This document shows positions 52,316-62,436 of a DNA stretch of 64,000 nucleotides, piece after piece. Source of the DNA: Pseudomonas sp. PSE14. Lineage in GTDB: Bacteria; Pseudomonadota; Gammaproteobacteria; Pseudomonadales; Pseudomonadaceae. Under the pieces are notes generated by a model. That model worked only from the letters and a program-made list of their open reading frames with translations. It ran no database searches and was not told the DNA's origin. The stretch is taken from assembly GCF_029203285.1 (NCBI RefSeq), contig NZ_CP115669.1, positions 1,736,001 through 1,800,000 of the forward strand, written 5' to 3'. The translations under genes were made by a program, and so were the position numbers. The number at the start of each line of letters is the position of its first letter. Within the stretch, counting starts at the first letter, position 1.

Positions 52316-53527
52316 ATGTCTCGAATTCACGGTTTCTTGTTGGCGGCGGCCATCGCCTCGGCCTTCCTGCCAGGCACCGCCAGTGCGCTGGAGCTGGGCG
52401 AGATTTCATCGCGTGCGGTCCTTGGGCAGACCCTGTCGGCGAACATCGAACTGCGCGGCGCGGGCGACCTGAATGCGGAGGAGGTGATGGTCAGCCTCGC
52501 CTCCCAGCAGGACTTCGACCGCCTAGGGGTCGACCGCAGCCAACTGGTGACCGGCCTGCGTTTCAGTTCGGATATCGGCAAGAACGGCCGTGGCGTCATC
52601 CACGTGACCTCGCAGCGTCCGATCCAGGAGCCTTACGTCAACTTCGTGATGCAGGTGGTGTGGCCGCAGGGACGCCTGGTGCGTGAATTCACGCTGCTGC
52701 TCGACCCGCCGAGCTACGTCGCCACGCCGGTGACCCCGCCGGCGGCCATTGCGACCCGCCCGGCTGCCGCGCCTGTTCGCCAGGCTGCGCCGGCGCAGGC
52801 AGTGGCACCGTCAGTAGCACCGGCAGCGCCGGACAGCTATCGAATCCAGCGCAACGATGCCCTGTGGGACATTGCGTCGCGCAATCGCCCCTCGTCCAGC
52901 GTGTCGGTGATGCAGACCATGCTGGCGATCCAGCAACTGAACCCGGATGCCTTCGTCGATGGCAACGCCAATCGGCTGAAAGTGGGGCAGGTGCTGCGCC
53001 TGCCCGATGAACAGCAGGTGCGGGCACAGAGTCATGCGCAGGCCGTGGCGCGTATCGAGGCGCAGAACGGTGAGTGGCAGGCACGTCGCCAGGCTGCGCT
53101 GCCGCAGGCCCGGCAGATGGATGCGACGAAAAGGACCGAAGCGGGAGCGGCGCCGGTCAGTGCCGAGGCGCGCGATAACCTGCGCCTGGTATCGGGGCGC
53201 GCCGCCAACCAGAAGGACAAGGCCGACACCGAACAGCTCGCCGTACTGCAGGAAGGGCTCGACAGTGCTCGCCGCGAGGGCGATGAAATGCGCAGCCGGA
53301 TCGCCGACCTGCAGAGCCAGATGGAAAAGCTGAACAAGCTGGTCGAATTGAAGGATGCGCAGATCGCCGGCCTGATCGCTCGTCTGGCGGAGCAGGACCG
53401 GGCTGGCAAGCCTGCCGGCGCGTACGTGGCGCCTGCCCAGCCCACAGTGCCAGCTGCCGCTTCTGCCCCTGCTCAGCCTGAGGCCGTGGTTGCCGCTCAA
53501 GCCTCGGACGGCGTCGCGCATCCGTAA
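52316..53527 (+). CDS. FimV-like N-terminal paralogue (periplasmic only)
   Basis: A 403-residue protein matching the first half of FimV. Signal peptide to GTASA (about residue 24); FimV N-terminal domain with LELGEISSRAVLGQ and PYVNFVMQVVWPQGRLVREF (both shared with FimV); LysM-like domain at about 178-228 (YRIQRNDALWDIASR, LNPDAF, LKVGQVLRLP); coiled coil at about 310-362; Pro/Ala-rich tail. It has no membrane helix and none of the acidic cytoplasmic TPR part. No FimV C-terminal remnant follows, so this is not a simple frameshift. GGGGGAGAGG lies before the ATG. It is likely a secreted peptidoglycan-binding protein. Confidence 0.87.
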   Translation: MSRIHGFLLAAAIASAFLPGTASALELGEISSRAVLGQTLSANIELRGAGDLNAEEVMVSLASQQDFDRLGVDRSQLVTGLRFSSDIGKNGRGVIHVTSQRPIQEPYVNFVMQVVWPQGRLVREFTLLLDPPSYVATPVTPPAAIATRPAAAPVRQAAPAQAVAPSVAPAAPDSYRIQRNDALWDIASRNRPSSSVSVMQTMLAIQQLNPDAFVDGNANRLKVGQVLRLPDEQQVRAQSHAQAVARIEAQNGEWQARRQAALPQARQMDATKRTEAGAAPVSAEARDNLRLVSGRAANQKDKADTEQLAVLQEGLDSARREGDEMRSRIADLQSQMEKLNKLVELKDAQIAGLIARLAEQDRAGKPAGAYVAPAQPTVPAAASAPAQPEAVVAAQASDGVAHP

Positions 53528-53628
53528 CCCGTTCTGTCGCGATAGGCGGCGAGGCACTTGATTGCCTCGCCGTTGGGGGGCAAGTAAAGTGCAGCGCAGT
53601 TTACTTCCCTGATATCGCGAGACACTGG

Positions 53629-54636
53629 ATGCCTGAAACCATCGACATCGCCGTAGTAGGCGCCACCGGACTTGTGGGCGAGGCACTGGTCGAGCTGCTG
53701 GAAGAGCGGGACTTTCCCGTAGGCACCCTGTATCTGCTGGCCACGGGCGAATCCGCCGGCAAGTCGGTGGCGTTCCGTGGACGCAACCTGCGTGTCGGCA
53801 AGCTGTCCGACTTCGACTTCGCCAAGGTCCGCCTGGCCTTCCTCTCCACTACCGCCGATGCCGCCCATGAGTGCTCCGCGCAGGCGCTGGCAGCCGGTTG
53901 CAGCGTGATTGACCTCAGTGGGGCGGCGCTGGCCGAGCAATCCCTGGTTGTCTTGCCGGCGGCCAATGGCGAGGCGCTGGAACAGCCCAGCCTGCCGGTG
54001 CGGATCGCCGCGCCCTGCGCGCCGGCGGCGGAAGTCGCCGAAGTGCTCGCCGCGCTGCGAGACGTGCTGGAAGTTCGCCAACTGAGCGTCACCGCCTGCC
54101 TTTCCGCCTCGGTCCTGGGGCGCGAGGGGGTTCAGGAGCTGGCGCGGCAAACCGCCGAGCTGCTCAACGCCCGCCCGCTGGAGCCGAAGCTGGTTGACCG
54201 GCAGTACGCCTTCAATATGCTGGCCCAGGTTGGCGCAGTGGATGAGCAGGGGCATTCGGCCCTGGAGCGACGCATGGCCGCGGAGCTCTCCGCGCTGTTC
54301 CCGGGGCTGGAAGGTGCGCTGGATGTCACCTGTGCCATGGCGCCGGTGTTCTTCGGCGATGCGCTGATGCTGTCGATCACCACCGCCGCACCAGTTTCGC
54401 TGGATGCGGCGCTGGCTGCCCTGGATGACGCGCCCGGCATCGAACGGGTCGAAGACGATTACCCGACTGTCATCGGTGATGCACAGGGGCAGGATAGTGT
54501 TTATGTCGGACGCCTACGTCTTGGTCTGACAAATCCATGCAAACTGAATTTGTGGATTGCGTCAGATAATGTGCGAAAAGGCGCAGCGCTGAATGCTGTG
54601 AACTTGGGCGAATTGTTGATAAAACACTATCTGTAA
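53629..54636 (+). CDS. USG-1-like protein (aspartate-semialdehyde dehydrogenase paralogue)
   Basis: A 335-residue protein of the ASD family. The N-terminal fold IAVVGATGLVGEALVELL (about residues 5-22) is kept, but the catalytic NC(S/T) motif of true ASD is replaced by IAAPCAPAAEV (about 125-135), so catalytic function is doubtful. It corresponds to the USG-1 homologue found near truA in enterobacteria and Pseudomonas. It sits between the FimV-like gene and fimV. Confidence 0.85.
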   Translation: MPETIDIAVVGATGLVGEALVELLEERDFPVGTLYLLATGESAGKSVAFRGRNLRVGKLSDFDFAKVRLAFLSTTADAAHECSAQALAAGCSVIDLSGAALAEQSLVVLPAANGEALEQPSLPVRIAAPCAPAAEVAEVLAALRDVLEVRQLSVTACLSASVLGREGVQELARQTAELLNARPLEPKLVDRQYAFNMLAQVGAVDEQGHSALERRMAAELSALFPGLEGALDVTCAMAPVFFGDALMLSITTAAPVSLDAALAALDDAPGIERVEDDYPTVIGDAQGQDSVYVGRLRLGLTNPCKLNLWIASDNVRKGAALNAVNLGELLIKHYL

Positions 54637-54805
54637 AAGATACTTACCGAATATTTGAAGAAGTATTCTAGCTTGGCAATACTGGCTGGGATTGGCGCTG
54701 GCAGGGGAGAGGTCCCGTCGTGAAAACGGCGGACATCATGGGCAGCGGCAACCTAATAGACTTCGTTCTAATCCAGAAAAAGCTATTAAAACAAGGGATT
54801 AAATT

Positions 54806-57706
54806 ATGATCCGGCTTCGTAAACTGGTGCAGGCAATCGCGGCTGCTTCGGCATTGACCACGGGCATGGCGCATGCACTGGGGTTGGGAGACATCCACCT
54901 GCGTTCAGCCCTGAACCAGCCGCTGGATGCCGAGATCGACCTGGTCGAAGTTCGTGATCTTGCCCAGGGCGAGGTAATCCCCAAGCTGGCGTCGCCGGAA
55001 GACTTCAACAAGGCGGGCGTCGACCGCCAGTACTTCCTCACCGGCCTGAAGTTCACCCCGATCATCAAGCCGAACGGCAAGAGCGTCATTCGCGTGACCT
55101 CGGATCGTCCGGTCCAGGAGCCCTACCTGAACTTCCTGGTCGAGGTGCTCTGGCCCAATGGCCGCCTGCTGCGCGAATACACCGTGCTGCTCGACCCGCC
55201 GCTGTACTCCCCGCAGACCGCCGCAGCCGCTGCGCCTCGCGCACCCATGGCCGCTCCGGCACCGATTTCCCGCCAGCCTGCTCCGGTCGCGCCGCGTCCG
55301 GCCGCTGCGCCGTCCCCGCGTCCTGCTGCGGCAGCGGCGCCGGCTCCGCGCCGCCTGGATGGCAACGAATACCGTACCGGCCGCAATGACACCCTGTGGG
55401 AAATCGCAGCGCGTGCGCGTCCGAACAGCAGTGTTTCAGTCCAGCAGACCATGCTGGCGATCCAGGACCTCAATCCCGACGCCTTTCTCGGCGGCAATAT
55501 CAACCGCCTGAAGAGTGGCCAGGTACTGCGCCTGCCGGATGCGGAGCAGATCAAGTCCCGCACGCAGCCTGACGCGGCCGCCGAAGTCACTCAGCAATAC
55601 ACCGCCTGGCGCGAAGGGCGCAGCCTGCCGACTGGCGGTGCCCGTCAGTTGGACGCCACGCCGCGCGCCAACGCTGGCGCCGCTCCTTCGCAAGCCGAGG
55701 AGAAGGACAGCCTGCGCCTGGTCTCCGGCGAAAACGGCAAGGCCAAGGGTGGCGACAAGGGCAGCAAGGATGGCAAGGCCATTGCCGAGAAGCTCGCCGT
55801 TACCCAGGAAAGCCTGGATACCACCCGCCGCGAGAACGAAGAACTGCAGAGTCGCATGGGCGACCTGAAAAGCCAGATGGACAAGCTGCAGAAGCTCATC
55901 GAGCTGAAGGATGCCCAGTTGGCGAAGCTGCAGAGCCAGCTCGGTACTGCGCCGCAAGGCGCAGCCCAGGCGCCGGCGGCGGATGCGTCCGCTGCTGCTC
56001 CTACTGCTCCCGCTCCTCAGCCCGCAGTGCCTGATCAACCTGCCGCTCCGGCCCAGCCCGCTCCGTCCGCTGCACCCGCTCAACCGAGCGAGCCGGCGGC
56101 GCCCGTCGCGCCTGAGGCCAGTGCGCCGGCCGCTCCGGAGACTCCGGCAGCGCCTGCTGCTCCGGCTGCACCGCCGGCTCCGGCCCCCGAGGCCGCCAAG
56201 CCGGCTGAGGTGAAACCGGCTCCGGCTCCCGCACCGGCTCCTGTCGAGCCCGTCGCGGAGAGCTTCATCGATGAGGTCCTGGCCAACCCGGTCTGGCTGG
56301 GCGCTATCGGCGGTAGTGCCGTGCTGGCGCTGCTGGTGCTGTTGATGGTGATTTCGCGCCGTCGGGCCGCCAAGGAGCGCGAGGAACTGGATGCCGCGGC
56401 TGAGGCGGACGAGCATGGCCTGGGTGGTGGTTTCGACCTGGGTGATGGCGATCTGGATTCCCTCGACGTCCCGCAGGCTGCCGAAGTGGCCGCTCCGGCG
56501 GCGTCGGCGCCCGAGCGTGTCGCCGCGCAGACCAGCGATGCCCTGGGCGAGGCGGATATCTACATTGCCTACGGCCGCTTCAACCAGGCTGCCGAACTCC
56601 TGCAGGGCGCCATCTACGACGAGCCGCAGCGCGCCGACCTGCGTCTCAAGCTGATGGAGGTGTATGCCGAGATCGGTGATCGTGAAGGCTTCGCCCGTCA
56701 GGAAAACGAACTGCGTGAGATGGGCGGCGCCGACAGCCAGGTCGAGCAGTTGAAGTCTCGTTATCCGGGCATGGTTGCTCTGGCTGCCGTGGGTGCGGCG
56801 GGCGCCGCCGCCGTGGCGGCTGCTGACGAGTTCGGCGGCTTCAGCCTGGATGACCTGCATCTGGATTCGCCGGCCCAGCCGGAACCTGCCGCCGAATCGG
56901 CTCCTCTGGCGGGGGATCTCGACGACGCCTTCGACCTGGCGCTGGATGATCTCGAGCTGGAAGACGACAAGCCTGCGGCGCCGGCCGAGAGCAAGGCCGA
57001 CGACCTGTCGCTGAGCACCTTCGACCTGGACGACGACCTGGCATTCGACGCACCTGCCGCTGAGCCGGCCAAGGCGGACGACGACTTCGCCTTCGACCTC
57101 GACCTGGGGGCGGAGCCTGCCGCCAAGCCTGCGGACGTATCGCTGTCCGATGACCTGGCAGACTTTACCCTCGATCTGGAGAAGGACGCTCCGTCGTCCC
57201 CGGAAGAGGACTTCCTGTTGGGTCTGGACGATGACACCACGTCGCTGTCCGGTGTCAGTGAGCAGGAATTCTCCCTCGACAAGGATCATGGCGTGACGCA
57301 GTCCCTGGCCGACCTGCCGGATGACTTCGATCTCTCCCTGCCTGGCGAGGAGCACGAACCGGTCAAGGCTGACGACAGCTTCTCCGCCCAGCTCGACGAG
57401 GTGAGTGCGGAACTGGATCGTCTGGCTGGCGACGTCGAGGAGCCCAAGGCGCCGACGCCGGAGCTGGAGCCGGAAGCGAGCTTCGCGACGAATGATCTCG
57501 ACGCTGCCGGCGAAAGTGCGGAGGAGGATGACGAGTTCGACTTCCTCTCCGGCGCCGATGAAGCCGCTACCAAACTCGACCTGGCGCGTGCCTATATCGA
57601 CATGGGCGACACCGAAGGCGCCCGCGACATCCTCGACGAAGTGCTCGCCGAGGGTAACGACAATCAGCAGCAGGAAGCGCGTGAACTGCTCGGGCGCATC
57701 GCCTGA
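54806..57706 (+). CDS. fimV: FimV, polar peptidoglycan-binding hub protein
   Basis: A 966-residue inner-membrane protein needed for type IV pilus assembly, twitching and polar signalling in P. aeruginosa. Signal peptide to GMAHA (about residue 24), FimV N-terminal domain (about 25-135), LysM (about 190-240), coiled coil (about 335-375), Pro/Ala-rich stretch (about 390-480), one membrane helix (about 494-516), then an acidic cytoplasmic region with a TPR (about 575-640) and the C-terminal TPR cap (about 918-966, LDLARAYIDMGDTEGARDIL). Length matches PAO1 FimV roughly (919, from memory). Confidence 0.95.
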   Translation: MIRLRKLVQAIAAASALTTGMAHALGLGDIHLRSALNQPLDAEIDLVEVRDLAQGEVIPKLASPEDFNKAGVDRQYFLTGLKFTPIIKPNGKSVIRVTSDRPVQEPYLNFLVEVLWPNGRLLREYTVLLDPPLYSPQTAAAAAPRAPMAAPAPISRQPAPVAPRPAAAPSPRPAAAAAPAPRRLDGNEYRTGRNDTLWEIAARARPNSSVSVQQTMLAIQDLNPDAFLGGNINRLKSGQVLRLPDAEQIKSRTQPDAAAEVTQQYTAWREGRSLPTGGARQLDATPRANAGAAPSQAEEKDSLRLVSGENGKAKGGDKGSKDGKAIAEKLAVTQESLDTTRRENEELQSRMGDLKSQMDKLQKLIELKDAQLAKLQSQLGTAPQGAAQAPAADASAAAPTAPAPQPAVPDQPAAPAQPAPSAAPAQPSEPAAPVAPEASAPAAPETPAAPAAPAAPPAPAPEAAKPAEVKPAPAPAPAPVEPVAESFIDEVLANPVWLGAIGGSAVLALLVLLMVISRRRAAKEREELDAAAEADEHGLGGGFDLGDGDLDSLDVPQAAEVAAPAASAPERVAAQTSDALGEADIYIAYGRFNQAAELLQGAIYDEPQRADLRLKLMEVYAEIGDREGFARQENELREMGGADSQVEQLKSRYPGMVALAAVGAAGAAAVAAADEFGGFSLDDLHLDSPAQPEPAAESAPLAGDLDDAFDLALDDLELEDDKPAAPAESKADDLSLSTFDLDDDLAFDAPAAEPAKADDDFAFDLDLGAEPAAKPADVSLSDDLADFTLDLEKDAPSSPEEDFLLGLDDDTTSLSGVSEQEFSLDKDHGVTQSLADLPDDFDLSLPGEEHEPVKADDSFSAQLDEVSAELDRLAGDVEEPKAPTPELEPEASFATNDLDAAGESAEEDDEFDFLSGADEAATKLDLARAYIDMGDTEGARDILDEVLAEGNDNQQQEARELLGRIA

Positions 57707-57725
57707 GCCGGAAGGCTCCAGATAG

Positions 57726-58583
57726 ATGAGTGAAGCAATACCCCAAGCGGCAGCCGAAGTGGCTGCCGCTGGCGTTTCCAGGATTGCCCTGGGCGTCGAA
57801 TACAAAGGTGCCCGTTATCGTGGCTGGCAACGCCAGGAAGACGGCGTGCCCTCCGTGCAGGCGGCGCTGGAAAAAGCCCTGTCGAAAGTGGCCGACGGGC
57901 CGGTCTCGGTGATCTGCGCCGGGCGCACCGATGCCGCCGTGCATGCCAGCGGACAGGTCGTGCATTTCGATACGGCTGTCGATCGCCCGCTGAAGGCCTG
58001 GATCATGGGCAGCAATGCCAACCTGCCGGCCGACATCAGCGTGACTTGGGCGAAAGTGATGCCGGCGCATTTCCATGCGCGCTTCACCGCCATGGCGCGG
58101 CGCTACCGCTATGTGATCTACAACGACCCGATTCGCCCGGCGCACCAGTCCGAGGAAGTCACCTGGAACCATCGCCCGCTGGACGTTTCGCGCATGCGCG
58201 AAGCGGCCAGGGCGCTGGTTGGCACCCACGACTTCACTTCGTTCCGCGCCGTGCAGTGCCAGGCCAAGTCGCCGGTGAAGACCGTGCATCACCTGGAGGT
58301 GATCGAGCATGGCCGCTTCATCGTGCTGGATATCCGCGCCAACGCCTTCCTGCACCACATGGTGCGCAACTTCGCCGGAGTGCTGATGACCATCGGTGCC
58401 GGCGAACGCCCGGTGGAGTGGGCGGGAGAGGTGCTGGCGGCGCGCGACCGTCGCGCCGGTGGCGTCACTGCGCACCCGTACGGGCTGTACCTGGTGCGCG
58501 TGGAGTACCCGGAAGAGTTCGAACTGCCCGAGCGTTATCTGGGGCCACATTTCCTTTCAAGTTTGCCCGATATCCTTGGCTGA
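57726..58583 (+). CDS. truA: tRNA pseudouridine(38-40) synthase
   Basis: A 285-residue pseudouridine synthase acting on the anticodon stem-loop. The catalytic Asp69 lies in CAGRTDAAVHASGQVVHF; the FHARFTAMARRYRY segment and the MVRNFAGVLMTIG segment are typical. The gene follows fimV after 19 bp. The N-terminal 16 or so residues before VSRIALGVEY are variable in the family. Confidence 0.95.
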   Translation: MSEAIPQAAAEVAAAGVSRIALGVEYKGARYRGWQRQEDGVPSVQAALEKALSKVADGPVSVICAGRTDAAVHASGQVVHFDTAVDRPLKAWIMGSNANLPADISVTWAKVMPAHFHARFTAMARRYRYVIYNDPIRPAHQSEEVTWNHRPLDVSRMREAARALVGTHDFTSFRAVQCQAKSPVKTVHHLEVIEHGRFIVLDIRANAFLHHMVRNFAGVLMTIGAGERPVEWAGEVLAARDRRAGGVTAHPYGLYLVRVEYPEEFELPERYLGPHFLSSLPDILG

Positions 58584-58640
58584 CGATGCCAGGGGCATTT
58601 GCTAACATCGATCGATCACTTGCCTGAAGGTTGCTGCATC

Positions 58641-59264
58641 TTGTCCGCCGTTCGCATCAAAATCTGCGGTATTACCCGAGTCGAAGATGCCCTGGCCGCC
58701 GCCGAGGCGGGTGCCGACGCGATCGGGCTGGTGTTCTACGCCAAGAGCCCGCGCGCGGTGAGCATCCAGCAGGCGAGGGCGATCGTCGCCGCGCTGCCAC
58801 CCTTCGTCAGCACGGTCGGCCTGTTCGTCGATGCCAGTCGTTGCGAGTTGGGGGAGATCCTCGATGCAGTGCCGCTGGACATCCTGCAATTCCATGGCGA
58901 CGAGACGCCCGAAGCCTGCTCGGGCTGGCGCAAGCGCTATCTCAAGGCGCTGCGGGTCAAGCCGGGCGACGACGTGACGGCGCAGATCGCGAAATATCCA
59001 CAGGCCAGTGGTTTCCTCCTCGATACCTATGTGGAAGGCGTGCCCGGCGGGACCGGCCAGGCGTTCGACTGGTCGCTGGTGCCCAGGGATGTGAAGCGCC
59101 CCCTGATCCTGGCCGGCGGCCTGACGCCGGAGAACGTGGCGGACGCCATCGCCCAGGTGCGTCCCTATGCGGTGGACGTCAGTGGCGGCGTCGAGGCCAG
59201 CAAGGGCATCAAGGACGCGCAGAAGATCCGCGACTTCATCGCCCAGTGCCGGTCGGTGGCGTGA
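58641..59264 (+). CDS. trpF: Phosphoribosylanthranilate isomerase
   Basis: A 207-residue TIM-barrel enzyme of tryptophan synthesis. The start is TTG at 58641, chosen because GAAGG lies 9 bp upstream and the protein then begins close to [10 protein letters not shown], as in other TrpF. Catalytic-type residues: Cys in KICGIT and Asp in [10 protein letters not shown]. Other motifs: [25 protein letters not shown] and [10 protein letters not shown]. It stands alone from other trp genes, as in P. aeruginosa. Confidence 0.94.
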   Translation: MSAVRIKICGITRVEDALAAAEAGADAIGLVFYAKSPRAVSIQQARAIVAALPPFVSTVGLFVDASRCELGEILDAVPLDILQFHGDETPEACSGWRKRYLKALRVKPGDDVTAQIAKYPQASGFLLDTYVEGVPGGTGQAFDWSLVPRDVKRPLILAGGLTPENVADAIAQVRPYAVDVSGGVEASKGIKDAQKIRDFIAQCRSVA

Positions 59265-59510
59265 CGCGGAATCTTCATGTGACGACGAGCGGACTGCCGC
59301 CGTCCACTACCCAATCGCTGCCTGGCAGCGCTGGGAATCGTTGGTGTTCATCGCCGGCGACCCGCATCGAGTGGTGTATTCGTGGCGACGCCTCTGGCGG
59401 CGCCTGTGTTTGCGAGGGGTTCGGGGCCTTGAGGCCGGAACCGCGACGATGAATTTGCTCAGGGACACGCGCATGGTTTCAGGCCGTGCCCCTGCACTGG
59501 AGACGAGAGC

Positions 59511-60386
59511 ATGAGCAACTGGCTGGTAGACAAGCTGATCCCTTCCATCATGCGTTCCGAGGCGAAGAAGAGCTCGGTTCCGGAAGGCCTGTGGCACAAG
59601 TGCCCTTCCTGCGAAGCGGTGCTGTACCGTCCCGAGCTGGAAAAGACCCTGGACGTCTGCCCGAAGTGCGATCACCACATGCGCATCGGTGCCCGTGCCC
59701 GCCTGGACATCTTCCTCGATGAAGAGGGCCGCGAAGAGCTCGGTGCCGAGCTGGAACCGGTGGACCGCCTGAAGTTCCGCGACAGCAAGAAGTACAAGGA
59801 CCGCCTGACCGCCGCGCAGAAAGACACCGGCGAGAAGGACGCGCTGATCTCCATGAGCGGCAAGCTGATGGGCATGCCGGTAGTGGCCAGTGCCTTCGAG
59901 TTCTCCTTCATGGGCGGTTCGATGGGCTCCATCGTCGGCGAGCGCTTCGTGCGTGCCGCCAACTATGCGCTGGAGCATCGTTGCCCGATGATCTGCTTCT
60001 CCGCCTCGGGCGGTGCGCGCATGCAGGAAGCGCTGATCTCCCTGATGCAGATGGCCAAGACCTCCGCCGCGCTGGCCCGCCTGCGCGAAGAAGGCATCCC
60101 GTTCATCTCCGTGCTGACCGACCCGGTTTACGGCGGCGTTTCCGCCAGTCTGGCGATGCTCGGCGACGTGATCGTCGGTGAGCCGCGCGCCCTGATCGGC
60201 TTCGCCGGCCCGCGTGTGATCGAGCAGACCGTGCGCGAGAAGCTGCCCGAAGGCTTCCAGCGCAGCGAGTTCCTGCTGGAGCACGGCGCCATCGACATGA
60301 TTGTTCACCGTTCCGAAATGCGCGAGCGGCTCGCCAAGCTGCTGGCCAAGTTCACCCACACTCCAAGTACCGCGCTCGCAGGATGA
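59511..60386 (+). CDS. accD: Acetyl-CoA carboxylase carboxyltransferase, beta subunit
   Basis: A 291-residue subunit of the enzyme that makes malonyl-CoA for fatty acid synthesis; pairs with AccA. The N-terminal zinc ribbon CPSCEAVLY ... CPKCDHHM (about residues 30-55) and the crotonase-like core with [18 protein letters not shown] are clear. The 246-bp gap before it is gene-free and likely holds the promoter. Overlaps folC by 4 bp. Confidence 0.96.
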   Translation: MSNWLVDKLIPSIMRSEAKKSSVPEGLWHKCPSCEAVLYRPELEKTLDVCPKCDHHMRIGARARLDIFLDEEGREELGAELEPVDRLKFRDSKKYKDRLTAAQKDTGEKDALISMSGKLMGMPVVASAFEFSFMGGSMGSIVGERFVRAANYALEHRCPMICFSASGGARMQEALISLMQMAKTSAALARLREEGIPFISVLTDPVYGGVSASLAMLGDVIVGEPRALIGFAGPRVIEQTVREKLPEGFQRSEFLLEHGAIDMIVHRSEMRERLAKLLAKFTHTPSTALAG

Positions 60387-61663
60387 CCCAACGTACCCTT
60401 GCCGACTGGCTCAGCTACCTCGAACAACTCCACTCCACCGCGATCGACATGGGGCTGGACCGCTCCCGTGAGGTAGCCGGCCGGCTGGGCCTGGGGCGCC
60501 CCGCGCCCCGCGTGGTGACCGTCACCGGTACCAACGGCAAGGGTTCCACCTGCGCCTTCCTTGCCGCCATGCTTGGCGAGCAGGGTCTGCGCGTCGGCGT
60601 ATACAGCTCGCCGCACCTGCTGCGCTACAACGAGCGCGTGCTCATCGAGGGCGTCGAAGCCCGCGATGAAGCGCTCTGCGAAGCCTTCGCCGCCGTCGAG
60701 GCGGCCCGTGGCGAAATCTCCCTGACCTACTTCGAAATGGGCACCCTCGCGGCCTTCTGGCTGTTCGAGCGCGCAGGCCTTGACGCCGTGGTGCTGGAAG
60801 TCGGCCTGGGTGGCCGCCTGGATGCGGTAAACCTGATCGATTCCGACGTCGCCGTGGTTACCAGCATCGGTATCGATCACGCCGACTGGCTGGGCGATAC
60901 CCGCGAAAGCGTGGCCTTCGAGAAGGCCGGTATCTTCCGCGCCGGCAATCCCGCCGTGTGCGGCGACCTGGAGCCGCCAGCGCCGTTGCTGGAACAAGCG
61001 CGTAACCTGGGTTCGCCGTTGCTGCTGCGTGGTCGTGATTTCGACCTGGCGCTGGGCGAGGGCGACTGGCACTGGCGCGGTCGCGATGCCGCCGGGGAAG
61101 TCCTGACCCTGCATAACCTGCCGCCACTCGATCTGCCGACGGAGAACGCGGCACTGGCCTTGCAGGTCTACGCCCTGCTGGACCTGCCGTGGCAGCCCGA
61201 GCAACTGGCTGCCGCCCTGCAGCGCACCCGGGTCATCGGGCGCCTGGATCGTCGCAGCGTGCAATGGCGCGGTGAAGAGCGCCATCTGCTGCTGGATGTG
61301 GGGCACAATCCGCATGCCGCGCAGTACCTGGCCGGCCGCCTGCGCTCTGCGCCGCCCAAGGGTGTGCGCCGTGCCGTTTTCGGCCTGCTGGCGGACAAGG
61401 ATCTGGACGGCGTACTGGAACCCGTGCTCGGCTTGGTGCAGGATTGGGCCGTCGCGCCGCTGCCCACCGGTCGCAGTCGGCCGGCGGAAGAGCTGGAAAC
61501 TGCGTTGCGCGCCCGTGGCGCGAGCGTCAGTCGTCACGCGGATATCGCCGCGGCGCTTGAAGCGCAGTGCAATGCGGCTTCGGCGGACGACGAGATTCTG
61601 GTGTTCGGTTCGTTCTACAGCGTGGCGGATGCCCTGGAGTGGCTCGTCAGGGCTGCTCGATAA
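60383..61663 (+). CDS. folC: Folylpolyglutamate synthase / dihydrofolate synthase
   Basis: A 426-residue Mur-ligase-family enzyme adding glutamate to dihydropteroate and folates. ATP loop [13 protein letters not shown] (about residues 47-59), ITYFEMGT-like [13 protein letters not shown] and [14 protein letters not shown] (about 138-151), and C-terminal [12 protein letters not shown] (about 298-309). ATGA overlap with accD; followed by dedD. Confidence 0.95.
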   Translation: MTQRTLADWLSYLEQLHSTAIDMGLDRSREVAGRLGLGRPAPRVVTVTGTNGKGSTCAFLAAMLGEQGLRVGVYSSPHLLRYNERVLIEGVEARDEALCEAFAAVEAARGEISLTYFEMGTLAAFWLFERAGLDAVVLEVGLGGRLDAVNLIDSDVAVVTSIGIDHADWLGDTRESVAFEKAGIFRAGNPAVCGDLEPPAPLLEQARNLGSPLLLRGRDFDLALGEGDWHWRGRDAAGEVLTLHNLPPLDLPTENAALALQVYALLDLPWQPEQLAAALQRTRVIGRLDRRSVQWRGEERHLLLDVGHNPHAAQYLAGRLRSAPPKGVRRAVFGLLADKDLDGVLEPVLGLVQDWAVAPLPTGRSRPAEELETALRARGASVSRHADIAAALEAQCNAASADDEILVFGSFYSVADALEWLVRAAR

Positions 61664-61681
61664 GGAAAAGGGGAGTGATCC

Positions 61682-62332
61682 ATGGCCTTGCTCGATAAGG
61701 GGCTCAAGCAGAGGGTTGTCGGCGCGCTGGTGTTGTTGGCGCTGGCCATCATCTTCCTGCCGATGCTGTTTACCCGCGAGGACGAGATGCGTCAGGTCGT
61801 GGTCGAGGCGCCGGTAATGCCCAAGCCGCCGGCCATGCCGAGCGTCGAGGTGCAGCCCACCGAGGTGCCGGAGCCGCAGGCGGAAGAGGCTGACACCGCT
61901 GCGCAGCCGGAGGCCGCCCCCGCGCCGTCCGCGCCGATCGCCAGCCTTCCCGCGCAGCCGGTACCCGCTGCGCCGGCGCCCAAGCCTGCCGCTCCCGCAC
62001 CGCAGCCGCAGCAGACCCAGGCCAGCGCCGCGCCCAAGGCGCCAGCTCCGGCCCCGGCTCCCGCTCCTGCCCAGCGTCTGGATGCCAGCAATCTGCCGGT
62101 CAGCTGGTCGGTGCAGCTGGCCAGCCTGTCCAACCGCGCTCGCGCCGACGAACTGCAGAAGCAACTGCGCAGCCAGGGCTACAACGCCTACGTGCGCAGC
62201 TTCGACGGCATGAACCGGGTATTCGTCGGTCCGGTGGTCGAGCGCGCCGAGGCGGATCGCTTGCGCGACCAGTTGGGCAAGCAGCAGAAGCTCAATGGCT
62301 TCGTGGTGCGCTTCCAGCCTGAGCGTGGCTGA
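61682..62332 (+). CDS. dedD: SPOR-domain protein DedD-like
   Basis: A 216-residue division-associated protein: one membrane helix (about residues 11-30), a long Pro/Ala-rich periplasmic linker (about 45-135) and a C-terminal SPOR domain (about 138-214, SWSVQLASLSNRARADELQK) that binds denuded peptidoglycan at the septum. Order folC-dedD-cvpA-purF is as in E. coli and P. aeruginosa. Confidence 0.92.
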   Translation: MALLDKGLKQRVVGALVLLALAIIFLPMLFTREDEMRQVVVEAPVMPKPPAMPSVEVQPTEVPEPQAEEADTAAQPEAAPAPSAPIASLPAQPVPAAPAPKPAAPAPQPQQTQASAAPKAPAPAPAPAPAQRLDASNLPVSWSVQLASLSNRARADELQKQLRSQGYNAYVRSFDGMNRVFVGPVVERAEADRLRDQLGKQQKLNGFVVRFQPERG

Positions 62333-62357
62333 GCCGGTTCGTTAGCTTTACTCAATC

Positions 62358-62379
62358 AGCCCCATGTCAAACTGGGGCT
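62358..62379 (+). promoter_or_regulatory. Hairpin and promoter region before cvpA
   Basis: AGCCCCA pairs with TGGGGCT across 8 nt, without a T tract, so it may be a weak terminator of dedD or an RNA hairpin. About 20 bp further a GCTAAAAT -10-like box (62399-62406) could start the cvpA-purF transcript. No clear PurR box was recognised. Confidence 0.35.
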
Positions 62380-62436
62380 CCGCTAAATCGAAGGCCTCTG
62401 CTAAAATGCGGGGCCTTTCCGTTTCTGGGCCGCAAC

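Noticed and set aside
52316-53527. Reading the short FimV-like gene as a frameshifted or truncated pseudogene of fimV
   Set aside because: It has its own signal peptide, strong ribosome site and intact domains, and no C-terminal FimV remnant is found after its stop; the full fimV follows separately.
59265-59510. Hidden small gene between trpF and accD
   Set aside because: No frame with a ribosome site and plausible composition was found in this 246-bp gap; it most likely holds the accD promoter and leader.
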